Source: Paenibacillus polygoni
GTDB lineage: Bacteria > Bacillota > Bacilli > Paenibacillales > Paenibacillaceae
Reading direction: 5' to 3'
DNA length: 64,000 nucleotides
Assembly (NCBI RefSeq): GCF_030263935.1
Contig: NZ_CP127162.1
Location: 3,047,501 to 3,111,500, forward strand
A program made the translations under genes and the position numbers. Below are positions 25,086-33,262 of the stretch, piece after piece. Positions within the stretch are counted from its first letter, which is position 1, and each line of letters opens with the position of its first letter. Under the pieces are notes generated by a model. That model searched no databases. It saw only the letters and a list, made by a program, of their open reading frames with translations, and had not been told where the DNA came from.

Positions 25086-25496
25086 TCAGATTACTGTAAT
25101 GTTTCCGTAATACATATACATTCCGCAATTAAAAGAATAAGAACCTGGATCAAGTGTGGTATCGACGGTGTAGTAGTTATCACCTTTCTCCAAATATTTT
25201 AGCATATCCAAATCTTTGGACACCACATCCGTAATGCAGGTGAGGGAGGTATCTTTTCTAAAATTAATTTTGGTTGGTACTCCTTGTTTTACCTCAATCT
25301 GATCTGGATAGAAACCGTCTGATTTAACCTGAATGGTAATCACTTCATATCCTTCGAGTTCTTCTGCCTGCCCGCTCCCTCCAGCAGACGGCATAATTTC
25401 CTTCCCGCTAAACATAAACAAAGCCCCTGCCAAGATGATTACAGCGACCAACCCAATAGCGGCAAAAGGCCACCATTTCGGTAATTTTTTATTCAT
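25086..25496 (-). CDS. Cupredoxin-domain exported protein
   Basis: A 136-residue protein with an N-terminal membrane anchor at about residues 8-27 (WPFAAIGLVAVIILAGALFMF) and a cupredoxin-like beta-barrel at 45-136. The segment IQVKSDGFYPDQIEVKQGVPTKINF is typical of cupredoxin_1 domains and FNCGMYMYYGNITV holds the Cys and Met usually used for copper. The start at 25496 has GAGAGGAACGG upstream. It would sit outside the membrane and bind copper; an electron-transfer partner is not visible nearby. Confidence 0.78.
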   Translation of the reverse strand: MNKKLPKWWPFAAIGLVAVIILAGALFMFSGKEIMPSAGGSGQAEELEGYEVITIQVKSDGFYPDQIEVKQGVPTKINFRKDTSLTCITDVVSKDLDMLKYLEKGDNYYTVDTTLDPGSYSFNCGMYMYYGNITVI

Positions 25497-25667
25497 AATC
25501 AATCCGTTCCTCTCGAAAAACAATATTCATGATGTTCCATACTCATTATAATGATAAAGCAGTGATTCTATAACTGATATGACCCTTTAGAGCTACTTTA
25601 CACCTATTTTGTTCAATAAAATCTTACTATTCTGTGACGCTCACTTTCAGCTTCATTCCTGTACATG

Positions 25668-25705
25668 AAAAATAGCCCGCTAACTGATCAGTTAATGGGC
25701 GGACT
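25668..25705 (-). terminator. Probable terminator after the nitrilase pseudogene
   Basis: On the minus strand a near-palindrome centred on TAACTGATCAGTTA, flanked by CCC and GGG, is followed by CTATTTTTC. Confidence 0.5.
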
Positions 25706-25719
25706 TTACTCTTATTGAT

Positions 25720-26152
25720 TCAATAAAAAATAGGATTGTTATTCATGATGGAGACAAGTTCATTCCCCGTTTTGTGCTGGGTGGCTTTGATCAATTCTCC
25801 GTCAGCAGCAATCAGGTAGGTTATAGGAATCAAGCTCATCACAGAGGATGACGCCAAGATTACACCCATTTGCTTTCACGGTTTTCTTCGCTGTGTATTT
25901 AGGACGATCAAGCAATATTTGTCCGCTCTTGTCTATGATGATCACCTGATCTTTGGGATTTTCATTCATTTTTCGATAACCGGTGATTAGTAGGACTTGA
26001 TAAGCCTTGGCTAGTTCCCTTGCTTGTTCAACATTATCATTTAAGTACCCTTCTGGAAAAAAGACGAGTTCTGCTTCTGGGTACTGCTTTAGTGCTTCTT
26101 CCAGCTGCTTCACATCATCTTCAAGCTTAGGCTGCCCGATTAGAATTTTCAT
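25720..26152 (-). pseudogene. Carbon-nitrogen hydrolase (nitrilase family), broken by an internal deletion
   Basis: The first frame starts MKILIGQPKLEDDV with GGAGGAGG-type ribosome site and keeps the Glu-Lys-Cys triad (FFPEGY, RPKYTA, VILCDEL). It runs into a stop at 25802 a few residues later. In the next frame over, the sequence continues as IPITYLIAADGELIKATQHK to a stop at 25720, which looks like the C-terminal end of the same family. About 60-100 residues between are missing, so a frame-changing deletion near 25840 is the likely cause. The truncated 116-residue product would lack most of the catalytic fold. Confidence 0.65.
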
Positions 26153-26174
26153 CTCTCCATTCCTCCTCCACCTT

Positions 26175-26528
26175 TTATTTATCAAGATGGCGCTCGTAAA
26201 TATACCAGGAACAGAAACGCGCAAACGGGAGAAGTAACAAGGCCACATTCAGGAGCCAGGAGCTTGAACCCCCTATGTCTTCTTTCGGAATGAATAAGAG
26301 AACCATTCCAAAAAGGAAGGCAAAACCGGCAGTCCAGCTAAATGCTGCACCATTTACTGGACTGCCCGTCATAAAAATAGATTGGCATCCTTTTGAAGCT
26401 TCAGCATAACAGGAAGTGTGATAGGCAGATAACGAAAAAAAAGAGAGGTGCACCAAGAGATCATACCTTGATTCAATCTCCGCATTACAATGTACACAAT
26501 AAATGCGCTGATGATGCGCTTCGGCCAA
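26175..26528 (-). CDS. Small membrane protein with N-terminal zinc-ribbon-like Cys pair
   Basis: A 117-residue protein, function unknown. A CVHC pair near residue 11 and a later HTSC could bind zinc. Two hydrophobic helices follow at about residues 63-80 and 90-108. The start is TTG with GGAGGGAGA upstream. It lies just upstream of the broken nitrilase gene on the same strand, 22 bases away, and probably shares its transcript. Confidence 0.6.
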   Translation of the reverse strand: MAEAHHQRIYCVHCNAEIESRYDLLVHLSFFSLSAYHTSCYAEASKGCQSIFMTGSPVNGAAFSWTAGFAFLFGMVLLFIPKEDIGGSSSWLLNVALLLLPFARFCSWYIYERHLDK

Positions 26529-26604
26529 GCAGTCTCCCTCCTAAAGTTCCATTTTCTAACATTATACTATAATGCGCCATTATTCCTATCTATGTAACTA
26601 TAAT

Positions 26605-26645
26605 CAAAAAAAGCACCTGTTTGGCTCTTTGCCAACAGCGTGCCC
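26605..26645 (-). terminator. Intrinsic terminator after the amidase gene
   Basis: On the minus strand GTTGGC pairs with GCCAAAC and outer GCAC-type bases pair towards a run of seven T. Confidence 0.65.
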
Positions 26646-26668
26646 AACAGCTACTAGTACCTTTAACA

Positions 26669-27361
26669 TTACTTCACTCGCAGAACCTGACCCGCATGAA
26701 TGGTAAAGCTGCTGTCCAGTTTATTCCACTCCTTGATCTGCTGTACTGTACTCCCATATTGAAGACTTAAAGCATAGACTGTATCTCCATTAACGACCGT
26801 GTGCTGTACTGTAGTCACTTTTTTTGTTAGATTAAAATTTTTAACGAGTCCATTCACATGACCGCGAGCAACTAAATCGAGATGGGAAGCGGATTTAAGC
26901 AGTGCTGCATCGCTGTTGGTATCGATAAACCCATTCTCCGTCAAGATGGCAGGCATACGAGATTCCCTTAGTACATGAAAGTTTGCCGTCTTTTGCCCTC
27001 GATCAGTAAGTGTATTTAACTTCATAATTTCATTATGCATATTTGTCTGGTAGTTTACGGCACGCGTATTAGATCCCTGATATACAAAATCCTCATAGCC
27101 AGTACCTCCGCCAGCATTAATGTGTATTGATAGAAAATAATCGGCTCCCCACGTATTCGCTGCATTGGTACGCTGTGTCAGAGTCACCGTTTCATCCTTC
27201 ATGCGGCTCATTAAAATCGATACGTCATTATACTCTGCGAGCAGTATTGAACGAATTCGAGTAGCAATCGTAAGGGTTAGGTCTTTCTCTTTCAGACCAT
27301 ACCCCAGCGCCCCTGAATCAGACCCTCCGTGACCAGGGTCAATAAATATTTTAACCATCAT
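26669..27361 (-). CDS. N-acetylmuramoyl-L-alanine amidase (Amidase_3) with LysM domain
   Basis: A 230-residue peptidoglycan hydrolase that cuts between MurNAc and the stem peptide. The Amidase_3 domain spans residues 3-175; zinc ligands are in IDPGHGGSDSG, the Glu of GLKEKD, and SIHINAG, with the catalytic Glu in ILTENGFI. A LysM domain at about 185-230 (HTVVNGDTVYALSLQYGSTV) binds the wall. There is no signal peptide, as in mother-cell lysis or prophage-type amidases such as CwlC and XlyB. GGGAGGTGAAAA precedes the ATG. Confidence 0.9.
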   Translation of the reverse strand: MMVKIFIDPGHGGSDSGALGYGLKEKDLTLTIATRIRSILLAEYNDVSILMSRMKDETVTLTQRTNAANTWGADYFLSIHINAGGGTGYEDFVYQGSNTRAVNYQTNMHNEIMKLNTLTDRGQKTANFHVLRESRMPAILTENGFIDTNSDAALLKSASHLDLVARGHVNGLVKNFNLTKKVTTVQHTVVNGDTVYALSLQYGSTVQQIKEWNKLDSSFTIHAGQVLRVK

Positions 27362-27426
27362 TTTTCACCTCCCTTATATCATATGATGGGGTCTACTGCT
27401 TGCTTGGACGAAAAACTCAGGAAGCG

Positions 27427-27467
27427 ATAAGAACTCTATCAATCCGAAGATCGATAGAGTTCTTATT
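27427..27467 (-). terminator. Hairpin, possible terminator after the 32-residue gene
   Basis: AAGAACTCTATC and GATAGAGTTCTT are exact reverse complements. The T-tract is poor on both strands, so termination may be weak. Confidence 0.5.
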
Positions 27468-27473
27468 TGCTTC

Positions 27474-27572
27474 TTATTTTCTTTTTGGCGGTATCAATAC
27501 ATACACAATAAATCCAATGACACAAACAATCGGGATTAACGTAATTAAGATATTTTCCCATAAAATATGCAC
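27474..27572 (-). CDS. Very small membrane protein (32 residues), GTG start
   Basis: The frame reads MHILWENILITLIPIVCVIG and then FIVYVLIPPKRK: one membrane helix with a basic end. GGGGTG lies five bases before the GTG, and a hairpin with arms AAGAACTCTATC / GATAGAGTTCTT (27427-27467) follows. It lies upstream of the amidase gene on the same strand. A holin-like or accessory role is only a guess. Confidence 0.45.
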   Translation of the reverse strand: MHILWENILITLIPIVCVIGFIVYVLIPPKRK

Positions 27573-27687
27573 TCTTTCACCCCATAACAATAGCATATCA
27601 TATGGGAAATTATAACATATTAATAATAGAGAAGATACTATATCCCGTGTTGCCTATGGCCTTACTCATGATTATGTAGAAAGATGA

Positions 27688-28020
27688 TTACACTTTCACC
27701 TGTTCAGGCGTTTTCACAAGATACATGGATACTTCAGTATCTAGCAAATAGTCTGGTTTCTCCTGATTTCGCTTGTTCCGATGACCCTCTATGTGAGCAG
27801 GGCTCTTTTCCCAAGTCTTCCATGCTTCCTCTGATTCCCAGCGGATCATGACGATTACTTCTTCTGTTTCTTCCCCTTTTTTACGGTTTTTCTTCACCAT
27901 CACCGATCGATCAATAAAGCCTGGAATCTCGGACATCGGTCCGCCTGGTTTGCCGAAACGTTCTACAATCTTTTCGCTGAAACCTTCTTTTACCGTAATT
28001 TTACGAAGTTGAACCAACAT
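27688..28020 (-). CDS. Heme-degrading monooxygenase-like protein (IsdG/HmoA family)
   Basis: A 110-residue ferredoxin-like-fold protein of the antibiotic biosynthesis monooxygenase/IsdG group. The segment MIRWESEEAWKTWEKSPAHI carries the Trp and His that bind heme in IsdG-type enzymes. These open heme to release iron. A Fur box lies between the -35 and -10 of its promoter, which strongly supports the iron role. GAGAGGGTG precedes the ATG. Single-gene unit. Confidence 0.85.
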   Translation of the reverse strand: MLVQLRKITVKEGFSEKIVERFGKPGGPMSEIPGFIDRSVMVKKNRKKGEETEEVIVMIRWESEEAWKTWEKSPAHIEGHRNKRNQEKPDYLLDTEVSMYLVKTPEQVKV

Positions 28021-28059
28021 GATCTAAACACCCTCTCTACTATCATTACCTATATCACC

Positions 28060-28089
28060 ATACTAAACGATAATGATTATCAGTGTCAA
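28060..28089 (-). promoter_or_regulatory. Promoter with Fur box for the heme monooxygenase gene
   Basis: On the minus strand TTGACA (28084-28089) and TAGTAT (28060-28065) are 18 bases apart. Between them lies TGATAATCATTATCG, a near-perfect 7-1-7 Fur box (28068-28082). Iron-loaded Fur would block RNA polymerase here. Confidence 0.8.
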
Positions 28090-28120
28090 TGAATGGATGC
28101 TAAATTCACCATACGCCTAT

Positions 28121-28699
28121 TTATTCCGCCCAGTCTGTTTCTCCTTCTTCATAGAAACCGGTCATCTCATCAGCCATGTTTTGGATATCTTCAGAATGAA
28201 TAATGGTGATGCCATATCCATCTTCTTGCTGCTTTTTGAGTGCTTTTTCCTTCACAAATTTAGGACTACCCGGGCCGCTCTCTTCATCATACACAAGCAG
28301 TAAATGATCTGTTTTCCGAAATAACAGCTCGTCTCTCGCAGCAAACTGCCAAGGACCGATATAAGGCTGTTTACTCACCACACCATAATAGTCCACATGG
28401 CGTTTAATTTCTTCATAGTATGTTTTTTTATCCTCCGACCAGTTTTCTTCCGGATTAGCAAAGGCTGAAATAATGGATAATTTGAGCTGTGGGTACTCTT
28501 TTTTTAATTCAATGACAACTTCAGAGGCCCAGAGATCAATCCCAATCTGTCCGGGTGTAATGACCCATTCAATTCCATCCTCAATCAGCGGGACTAGTTT
28601 GGAACGAAGGGCCTGCTTGATAAAAGGAATGCCGGGATGTTTTTGGTTGAAAATACCGAGCTCATGAGCCCGATATCCGGTTACTAATAAATTTTTCAT
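28121..28699 (-). CDS. ypsA: DUF1273 family protein (YpsA-like, SLOG superfamily)
   Basis: A 192-residue Rossmann-like protein matching B. subtilis YpsA. The start at 28699 reads MKNLLVTGYRAHELGIF, with AGGTGG upstream. GYRAHELG, the WVITPGQIGIDLWASEV block and the LLLVYDEESGPGSPKF block are typical of this DUF1273 family. YpsA affects cell division and oxidative-stress behaviour in Bacillota, and SLOG folds bind nucleotide-derived ligands; biochemical function is unsettled. In B. subtilis it neighbours gpsB, which is not seen here. Confidence 0.88.
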   Translation of the reverse strand: MKNLLVTGYRAHELGIFNQKHPGIPFIKQALRSKLVPLIEDGIEWVITPGQIGIDLWASEVVIELKKEYPQLKLSIISAFANPEENWSEDKKTYYEEIKRHVDYYGVVSKQPYIGPWQFAARDELLFRKTDHLLLVYDEESGPGSPKFVKEKALKKQQEDGYGITIIHSEDIQNMADEMTGFYEEGETDWAE

Positions 28700-28816
28700 A
28701 AAAATAAAGCCACCTGCCGCTTTCTGACTGTTCTTGTTGTTCCTATCGTACCACATTTCTGCTTCTTTGCCGCTTCTACCTTGTCCTTATATGGATTCGC
28801 CCTTGGCTTTATACTT

Positions 28817-28934
28817 GAATCAATTTCATAACTCATTAAAATGATGTATTTGTAATTATATATAGACAAACAAAACCATTTTGATCTATATATACCCCTG
28901 ATTAAAGCAACTAAAGGTATTATGAAATTGATTC
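28817..28934. mobile_element. MITE copy 2 (118 bp, inverted relative to copy 1)
   Basis: Same length and terminal repeats as copy 1 (24864-24981), inverted, with three mismatches. It is flanked by the direct repeat ACTT at 28813-28816 and 28935-28938. The right duplication overlaps the stop codon (28937-28939) of the minus-strand 115-residue gene, as copy 1 overlaps a stop codon. Confidence 0.88.
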
Positions 28935-28936
28935 AC

Positions 28937-29284
28937 TTATATTTTATTTACGATCAAAAGCTCCGTCTTTTTCGTATCATACGTATGCTCAATGCTTTCC
29001 TCTGAAATCACTTTTAGTTTTAGCAGTGCAGCAATTTTGGCATGATCTGCTTTTGAAATCAGCTTCCATACGTCTGCATCCGGGAGTGCTTTATATAGTT
29101 TATCATCATCATATTCTTTTTTAGATTGGCCAACGAGCTTGGCCGTAAAGTCTCCTGCATCAATGAAATTCACACCCTCTTCTTTCATCGTGAGGATAAT
29201 CTCATCCCGGAGTACAGACAGTTCTTCATCTATTGCTTTCTTTCGCTGTTTTAATTCAAAATAACGATGCAGTAATAATTCCAT
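28937..29284 (-). CDS. Hypothetical protein with N-terminal coiled coil
   Basis: A 115-residue soluble protein with no recognised family. Residues 1-35 (RYFELKQRKKAIDEELSVLRDEI) look like a coiled coil, followed by a VNFIDAGDFTAKLVGQ strand-rich part and a mixed C-terminus. The layout resembles small phage-derived proteins that begin with a helical lead and end in a compact domain, but this is only a resemblance. The stop codon overlaps the target duplication of MITE copy 2. Confidence 0.55.
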   Translation of the reverse strand: MELLLHRYFELKQRKKAIDEELSVLRDEIILTMKEEGVNFIDAGDFTAKLVGQSKKEYDDDKLYKALPDADVWKLISKADHAKIAALLKLKVISEESIEHTYDTKKTELLIVNKI

Positions 29285-29402
29285 TCCCTATCACGCTCCT
29301 TTATGAACATATGTATGCGGCTGGTAAGGAAAAGATGGCTTTCTTACAAAAATAAAAGGACAAGCTGATCAGGTAAAAAATGATTATATCTATCCTTTAT
29401 TT

Positions 29403-29426
29403 TGCTGTCTTTGTTTTTATTATGCT
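29403..29426 (+). promoter_or_regulatory. Possible promoter of the hflX leader
   Basis: TTGCTG and TAAGAT are separated by 18 bases, about 35 bases upstream of the leader-peptide start. The match is only moderate. Confidence 0.35.
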
Positions 29427-29463
29427 AAGATAACCCTAACTTTAGGAACGGAGGGATACCGGA

Positions 29464-29514
29464 ATGATTTTGAATTGGATTCGAGTGAGATTTTCTTTTG
29501 CCCCTGCTAACTAA
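29464..29514 (+). CDS. Leader peptide (16 residues) upstream of hflX
   Basis: MILNWIRVRFSFAPAN, with a strong GGAGGG eight bases before the ATG, about 300 bases upstream of hflX. A short frame with such a strong ribosome site at the head of a long leader ending in a terminator is typical of ribosome-stalling attenuation of antibiotic-response genes in Bacillota. A hairpin CTCTGTC / GACAGAG (29526-29551) follows it. A second open stretch (29595-29723, 42 codons) in the leader has no ribosome site and is not called. Confidence 0.55.
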   Translation: MILNWIRVRFSFAPAN

Positions 29515-29758
29515 ATAGGCAAAGACTCTGTCTACTGTGTACGGACAGAGGACTCGGATTCGATTTAATTTATTTGGGTATTCAAAATTATTCTATGGGG
29601 ATTCAGCCATTCAGCGCAGGCTGGTCTTTATGGGAATGCGATTTTTCTCTCCATATTTTTTGGCGGCTGGATAACTTTACGATCTGGTCAGAATATGGCT
29701 TTGTAGAATTTGACGCGTTTTGAACCTACTTGTTCTATGTCCGCCGAGTTCTCATGCG

Positions 29759-29790
29759 TAACACAGGCAGCAGTCCGCCTGTGTTTTTTT
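29759..29790 (+). terminator. Attenuator-like terminator just upstream of hflX
   Basis: ACACAGGC pairs with GCCTGTGT around eight bases and is followed by seven T. It ends 13 bases before the hflX ribosome site, so it can only act on a leader transcript entering hflX; the gene upstream points the other way. Confidence 0.75.
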
Positions 29791-29818
29791 GCTATTCAAA
29801 CCTAAGGAGGACAACCAA

Positions 29819-31099
29819 ATGGAACAAATAATTAGAGAAAAAGCAATTATTGCGGGTCTTGAGCGCAAGGGACAAGAAGATTTTGAATATTCTATGGAGG
29901 AGCTCGCAAATCTGGCTGACGCATGTCATATATCCGTGGAGGCTGTCATTACACAAAAAGCGGATCGAGTACATCCTTCCTTATATCTAGGTACAGGTAA
30001 AATTGAAGAACTGGCCAGGCTCCTGGATACACTAGAGGTGGATATTGTTATTTTTAACGACGAACTTTCTCCCTCCCAGGTTCGCAATTTAGAGAAAAGA
30101 CTAGAGGCATCTGTTCTTGATCGAACGACACTCATATTAAATATATTTGCCGAACGTGCAAGATCAAGAGAATCTCAGCTGCAGGTCGAACTCGCCAGAC
30201 TACAATATGTCCTACCCCGTTTATCTGGTATTCGTTCTTCGTCAGGCAGACAGCGAGGCGGTGTTGGCACTAAGAATAGAGGCTCTGGTGAAACAAAGCT
30301 TGAACTGTCTCAGCGCCGTATAGAGGATAAGATTACCGAACTCAGCCGGGAACTTGAGCTGCTTGTCTCACAGCGAAAAACCCAACGAAGACGACGGCAG
30401 AAAAGAGAAATTCCGGTAGTCAGCCTTGTAGGATACACCAACACAGGTAAATCTAGTCTTATGAATGCTCTATTGCAGAAGCATCATGCATCCGAGGATA
30501 AGGCTGTTTTTGCAAAAGATATGCTGTTTGCTACCTTACAAACATCCGTTAGAAAGCTGGAACTTGCCGATCGGAAAAGTTTCCTTCTCACCGATACCGT
30601 CGGATTTGTCAGCAAGCTGCCCCATCATTTAGTCAAAGCTTTCCGTTCGACCTTGGAAGAGGTACTGGATTCAGATCTGCTTATCCATGTCGTAGATAGT
30701 GCTCATCCGGATGCGGAGCAGCTCATTGAGGTTACAAATACAACACTTCGAGAGCTAGGAGCAGATGAAATCCCAGTTATTTATGCCTATAACAAAACCG
30801 ATCTTCGAATGCTTCCGCTTGAATCTAAAGATCTTCGGCAGCCTGCTGTTCTCGTTTCAGCCAAGACGGGGGCCGGTCTTGAGGAAATGGAGCAAGCGAT
30901 CCGCGGTGCTATCTTTGGCCACTATAAAGAAGTCGAGGTCACCATTCCTTATGGTGAAGATCAAATTGTCTCTTATCTGCATGAACATGCGTATGTAAAA
31001 TCAACCCGTTATGAGGAAGACGGTACAAAACTTACTGTTGAAGCTTCTCCGGCCATGATCCAGAAATGGTCTCACCTGCTTGATACGCCTACCTCCTGA
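29819..31099 (+). CDS. hflX: GTPase HflX (ribosome-splitting/rescue factor)
   Basis: A 426-residue GTPase that binds the 50S subunit and splits stalled ribosomes. The start at 29819 has AAGGAGG nine bases upstream. The N-terminal HflX domain includes HPSLYLGTGKIEEL and FNDELSPSQVRNLE. A glycine-rich GRQRGGVGTKNRGSGETKLE link leads to helices and the GTPase domain with G1 GYTNTGKSS, G3 DTVGFV, G4 NKTD and G5 SAKTG. Its leader with a small peptide and terminator suggests it is the HflXr type, induced by ribosome-targeting drugs. The clear terminator at 31113-31147 ends the unit. Confidence 0.92.
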   Translation: MEQIIREKAIIAGLERKGQEDFEYSMEELANLADACHISVEAVITQKADRVHPSLYLGTGKIEELARLLDTLEVDIVIFNDELSPSQVRNLEKRLEASVLDRTTLILNIFAERARSRESQLQVELARLQYVLPRLSGIRSSSGRQRGGVGTKNRGSGETKLELSQRRIEDKITELSRELELLVSQRKTQRRRRQKREIPVVSLVGYTNTGKSSLMNALLQKHHASEDKAVFAKDMLFATLQTSVRKLELADRKSFLLTDTVGFVSKLPHHLVKAFRSTLEEVLDSDLLIHVVDSAHPDAEQLIEVTNTTLRELGADEIPVIYAYNKTDLRMLPLESKDLRQPAVLVSAKTGAGLEEMEQAIRGAIFGHYKEVEVTIPYGEDQIVSYLHEHAYVKSTRYEEDGTKLTVEASPAMIQKWSHLLDTPTS

Positions 31100-31112
31100 T
31101 AGGTAAGCTTAC

Positions 31113-31147
31113 AAAAAACCTCCTGCCTTAACTCGGCAGGAGGTTTT
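31113..31147. terminator. Intrinsic terminator after hflX, bidirectional
   Basis: AACCTCCTGCC and GGCAGGAGGTT are exact reverse complements around seven bases, with A-tract and TT flanks. It can also serve the converging bshB2 transcript. Confidence 0.85.
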
Positions 31148-31202
31148 GACATGCTTAGACATACAATAAAGAAAGGTTAAGAATACCTTCTTTACTGAAT
31201 TA

Positions 31203-31859
31203 TTATTTTACAGGATAAGTCCAAAAATATTCCGTCTCCAAGCGTTTTTGGAACTGTTTATCTTTCAAGAGAGAATCCCCGGACAAAATACGGAACTGTG
31301 AGCTGTGTGCCTGAATAGACTTCACTTTATTCAGTTTGAAATTCCGAATATCATAAGATACATCCGGATCGCCGAGTGCTTCTCTATGACCATTTGAGAA
31401 AGCAACGCACTGAATGGCAGGGCGTCTGTCTTCTTCGAGCGCTTCAACCACACGCACCACAGCAGCTCCTGTCGCATCATGGTCAGGGTGTACGCTGTAC
31501 CCCGGATAGAACGTAAAGATGATGGATGGATTCAGCTCCTCAATCAGTGCTGAGATCGTACCATCCAAAAGATCACGATCTTCAAATTCAATCGTTTTAT
31601 CATGGAAGCCAAGCATTCTTAAGTCTTGGATGCCAATCGCACGGCAAGATTCTTTGAGTTCTTCCTTACGAATCGCCGGCAGTGTAATCCGGTTAGCAAC
31701 GGGCGGATTCCCCATATTACGAGCCATCTCACCGAGTGTGAGACATGCATAGGTAACCACTGCCCCTTCTTCATTAATCAATTTAGCAAGCGTCCCTGAC
31801 ATACCAAATGATTCATCATCCGGATGCGGTAATACAACTAGAATACGTTTTTGTTCCAT
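31203..31859 (-). CDS. bshB2: Bacillithiol biosynthesis deacetylase BshB2 (YojG)
   Basis: A 218-residue PIG-L/LmbE-family zinc deacetylase. It removes acetyl from GlcNAc-malate (or bacillithiol conjugates) in bacillithiol metabolism. The zinc motif HPDDESFG is at residues 12-19 and the third ligand is in HPDHDATG. Together with the yojF gene just upstream, 15 bases away, it matches the yojF-yojG pair of Bacilli. AGAGGGG precedes the ATG. Confidence 0.92.
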   Translation of the reverse strand: MEQKRILVVLPHPDDESFGMSGTLAKLINEEGAVVTYACLTLGEMARNMGNPPVANRITLPAIRKEELKESCRAIGIQDLRMLGFHDKTIEFEDRDLLDGTISALIEELNPSIIFTFYPGYSVHPDHDATGAAVVRVVEALEEDRRPAIQCVAFSNGHREALGDPDVSYDIRNFKLNKVKSIQAHSSQFRILSGDSLLKDKQFQKRLETEYFWTYPVK

Positions 31860-31874
31860 AAAGAACCCCTCTTT

Positions 31875-32219
31875 CTAAAACAGTGTTCTGCTAAGCAGTA
31901 AAGATACGATGAGGCGTCCTTCTGCATCATGACCTGCAAGCAGTACACGTCCTTCTTCATTTTCTTCCCAGTGAGTAAGACCTTCCGTGTATACCCATCC
32001 ATCGTTAATCTTTAAACCTACACGATAGTAAGTATCTCCTTCAATCGTACCTTTTGAATATTGAACGGGTATATTCTTAATAAAGTTCGAAGCTGGATGC
32101 TTCGAGCTATCATTATGGGCTGCATAAGCGCCCATTGTAAGTTCCATATGAAGATATAAGTCTTCGTTTGCATATTGGTCCAGCTGTTCTTGTACCAATG
32201 CCTTATTAATTAACTGCAT
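31875..32219 (-). CDS. yojF: YojF family protein (DUF1806)
   Basis: A 114-residue soluble protein of the DUF1806/YojF family, found linked to bshB2 in Bacillales. It starts MQLINKALVQEQLDQYANED with the typical middle block YRVGLKINDGWVYTEGLTHWE. Function is unknown, but the fixed gene link suggests a part in bacillithiol metabolism. GGAGGTATC precedes the ATG. Confidence 0.88.
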   Translation of the reverse strand: MQLINKALVQEQLDQYANEDLYLHMELTMGAYAAHNDSSKHPASNFIKNIPVQYSKGTIEGDTYYRVGLKINDGWVYTEGLTHWEENEEGRVLLAGHDAEGRLIVSLLLSRTLF

Positions 32220-32413
32220 GATGATACCTCCGGTAACTTCTACGAATCTATCATACCTTGTTAGGTATAATGGGTGGTTTCTATCAAATCTTGGTGCATA
32301 CTACATATAGCAGTATATCTCAAAAAACGAGGAAAACAAAATCATTCTGCGCAATTTATGAAGTGCTCAGTTTCATAACCGTGCAATCGGTATTATATAG
32401 CTGTATCAATAGG

Positions 32414-32440
32414 TGAAACATAGGGGTAATCTGATACGTA
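32414..32440 (+). promoter_or_regulatory. ECF sigma (SigW-type) promoter of spo0M
   Basis: TGAAAC and CGTA are 17 bases apart, matching the SigW/ECF consensus TGAAAC-N16/17-CGTA, 43 bases upstream of the spo0M start. B. subtilis spo0M is reported as a SigW-linked gene, so the match fits. Confidence 0.65.
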
Positions 32441-32482
32441 ATAGGATTAAACCATATATATCTATAAGGAGGTTTATCATCT

Positions 32483-33262
32483 ATGTCCTTTTTTAACAAA
32501 ATGCTTGCAAAGGTAGGCATCGGTTCTGCTGAGATTGACACTTTACTCGAGAAAGTATCTTATGTCCCCGGTGAAACGGTGAAAGGTGTCGTTCGCATAC
32601 AAGGTGGTCACGTGGATCAAGAAATTGAACGTATATACATTCAGCTGATGACACGCTATATAAGAGAACAAAATGATCGAAAATCGGAATACAAACATAC
32701 ACTAGCCTGCTTTGATGTCTCGGAACAACTGCTTCTTCGCAGTGGAGAAAAATTAGAGATTCCTTTTAGTTTTCCGCTCCCGCTTGAGACACCTGTTACA
32801 TATGACGGACAGCCTGTATGGCTAAGTACAGGGCTTGATATTGAAATGGCCATTGATCCAACAGATCATGATGAGATTAAAGTAGAGCCTCACTTTTATA
32901 TGGATGCGGTATTTGAAGCTGTTGAGTATTTAGGCTTCCATTTCAAATCCTCTACTTGTGAACATGCTACTAAGCTCGGCCGCGGAGTTCCTTTCGTACA
33001 GGAGTTCGAATATTATCCAAGTTCCCGGTTCGCTGGCCGTGTTCATGAGCTGGAACTCATGATGAATCTGGATGAAGAAGGTATCCATGTGCTTGTGGAG
33101 GTGGACAGAAAAGCAAGAGGCCTCATGGGATTTTTTGAACAAGCTTTTGATTTGGATGAACGTCATATTCGTCTTTATTTCGATCGTGCTGACATTGCTC
33201 AAGGTGCTTCCCACATCGCTGAACAGATTGAACGCGTGATTGAAGAACAGACTCGCCTCTAA
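32483..33262 (+). CDS. spo0M: Sporulation-control protein Spo0M
   Basis: A 259-residue arrestin-like protein of the Spo0M family, a cytoplasmic factor affecting sporulation and morphology in Bacillus. It starts MSFFNKMLAKVGIGSAEIDT, with the family block KVSYVPGETVKGVVRIQGG and two beta-sandwich halves. GGAGGTTTATC precedes the ATG. An ECF sigma promoter match lies upstream, pointing to control by envelope stress. Confidence 0.92.
   Translation: MSFFNKMLAKVGIGSAEIDTLLEKVSYVPGETVKGVVRIQGGHVDQEIERIYIQLMTRYIREQNDRKSEYKHTLACFDVSEQLLLRSGEKLEIPFSFPLPLETPVTYDGQPVWLSTGLDIEMAIDPTDHDEIKVEPHFYMDAVFEAVEYLGFHFKSSTCEHATKLGRGVPFVQEFEYYPSSRFAGRVHELELMMNLDEEGIHVLVEVDRKARGLMGFFEQAFDLDERHIRLYFDRADIAQGASHIAEQIERVIEEQTRL

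Noticed and set aside
29595..29723. 42-codon open frame in the hflX leader
   Set aside because: It has no ribosome site and unusual Trp/Phe-rich composition; it may only be part of the folded leader, so it is not called a gene.
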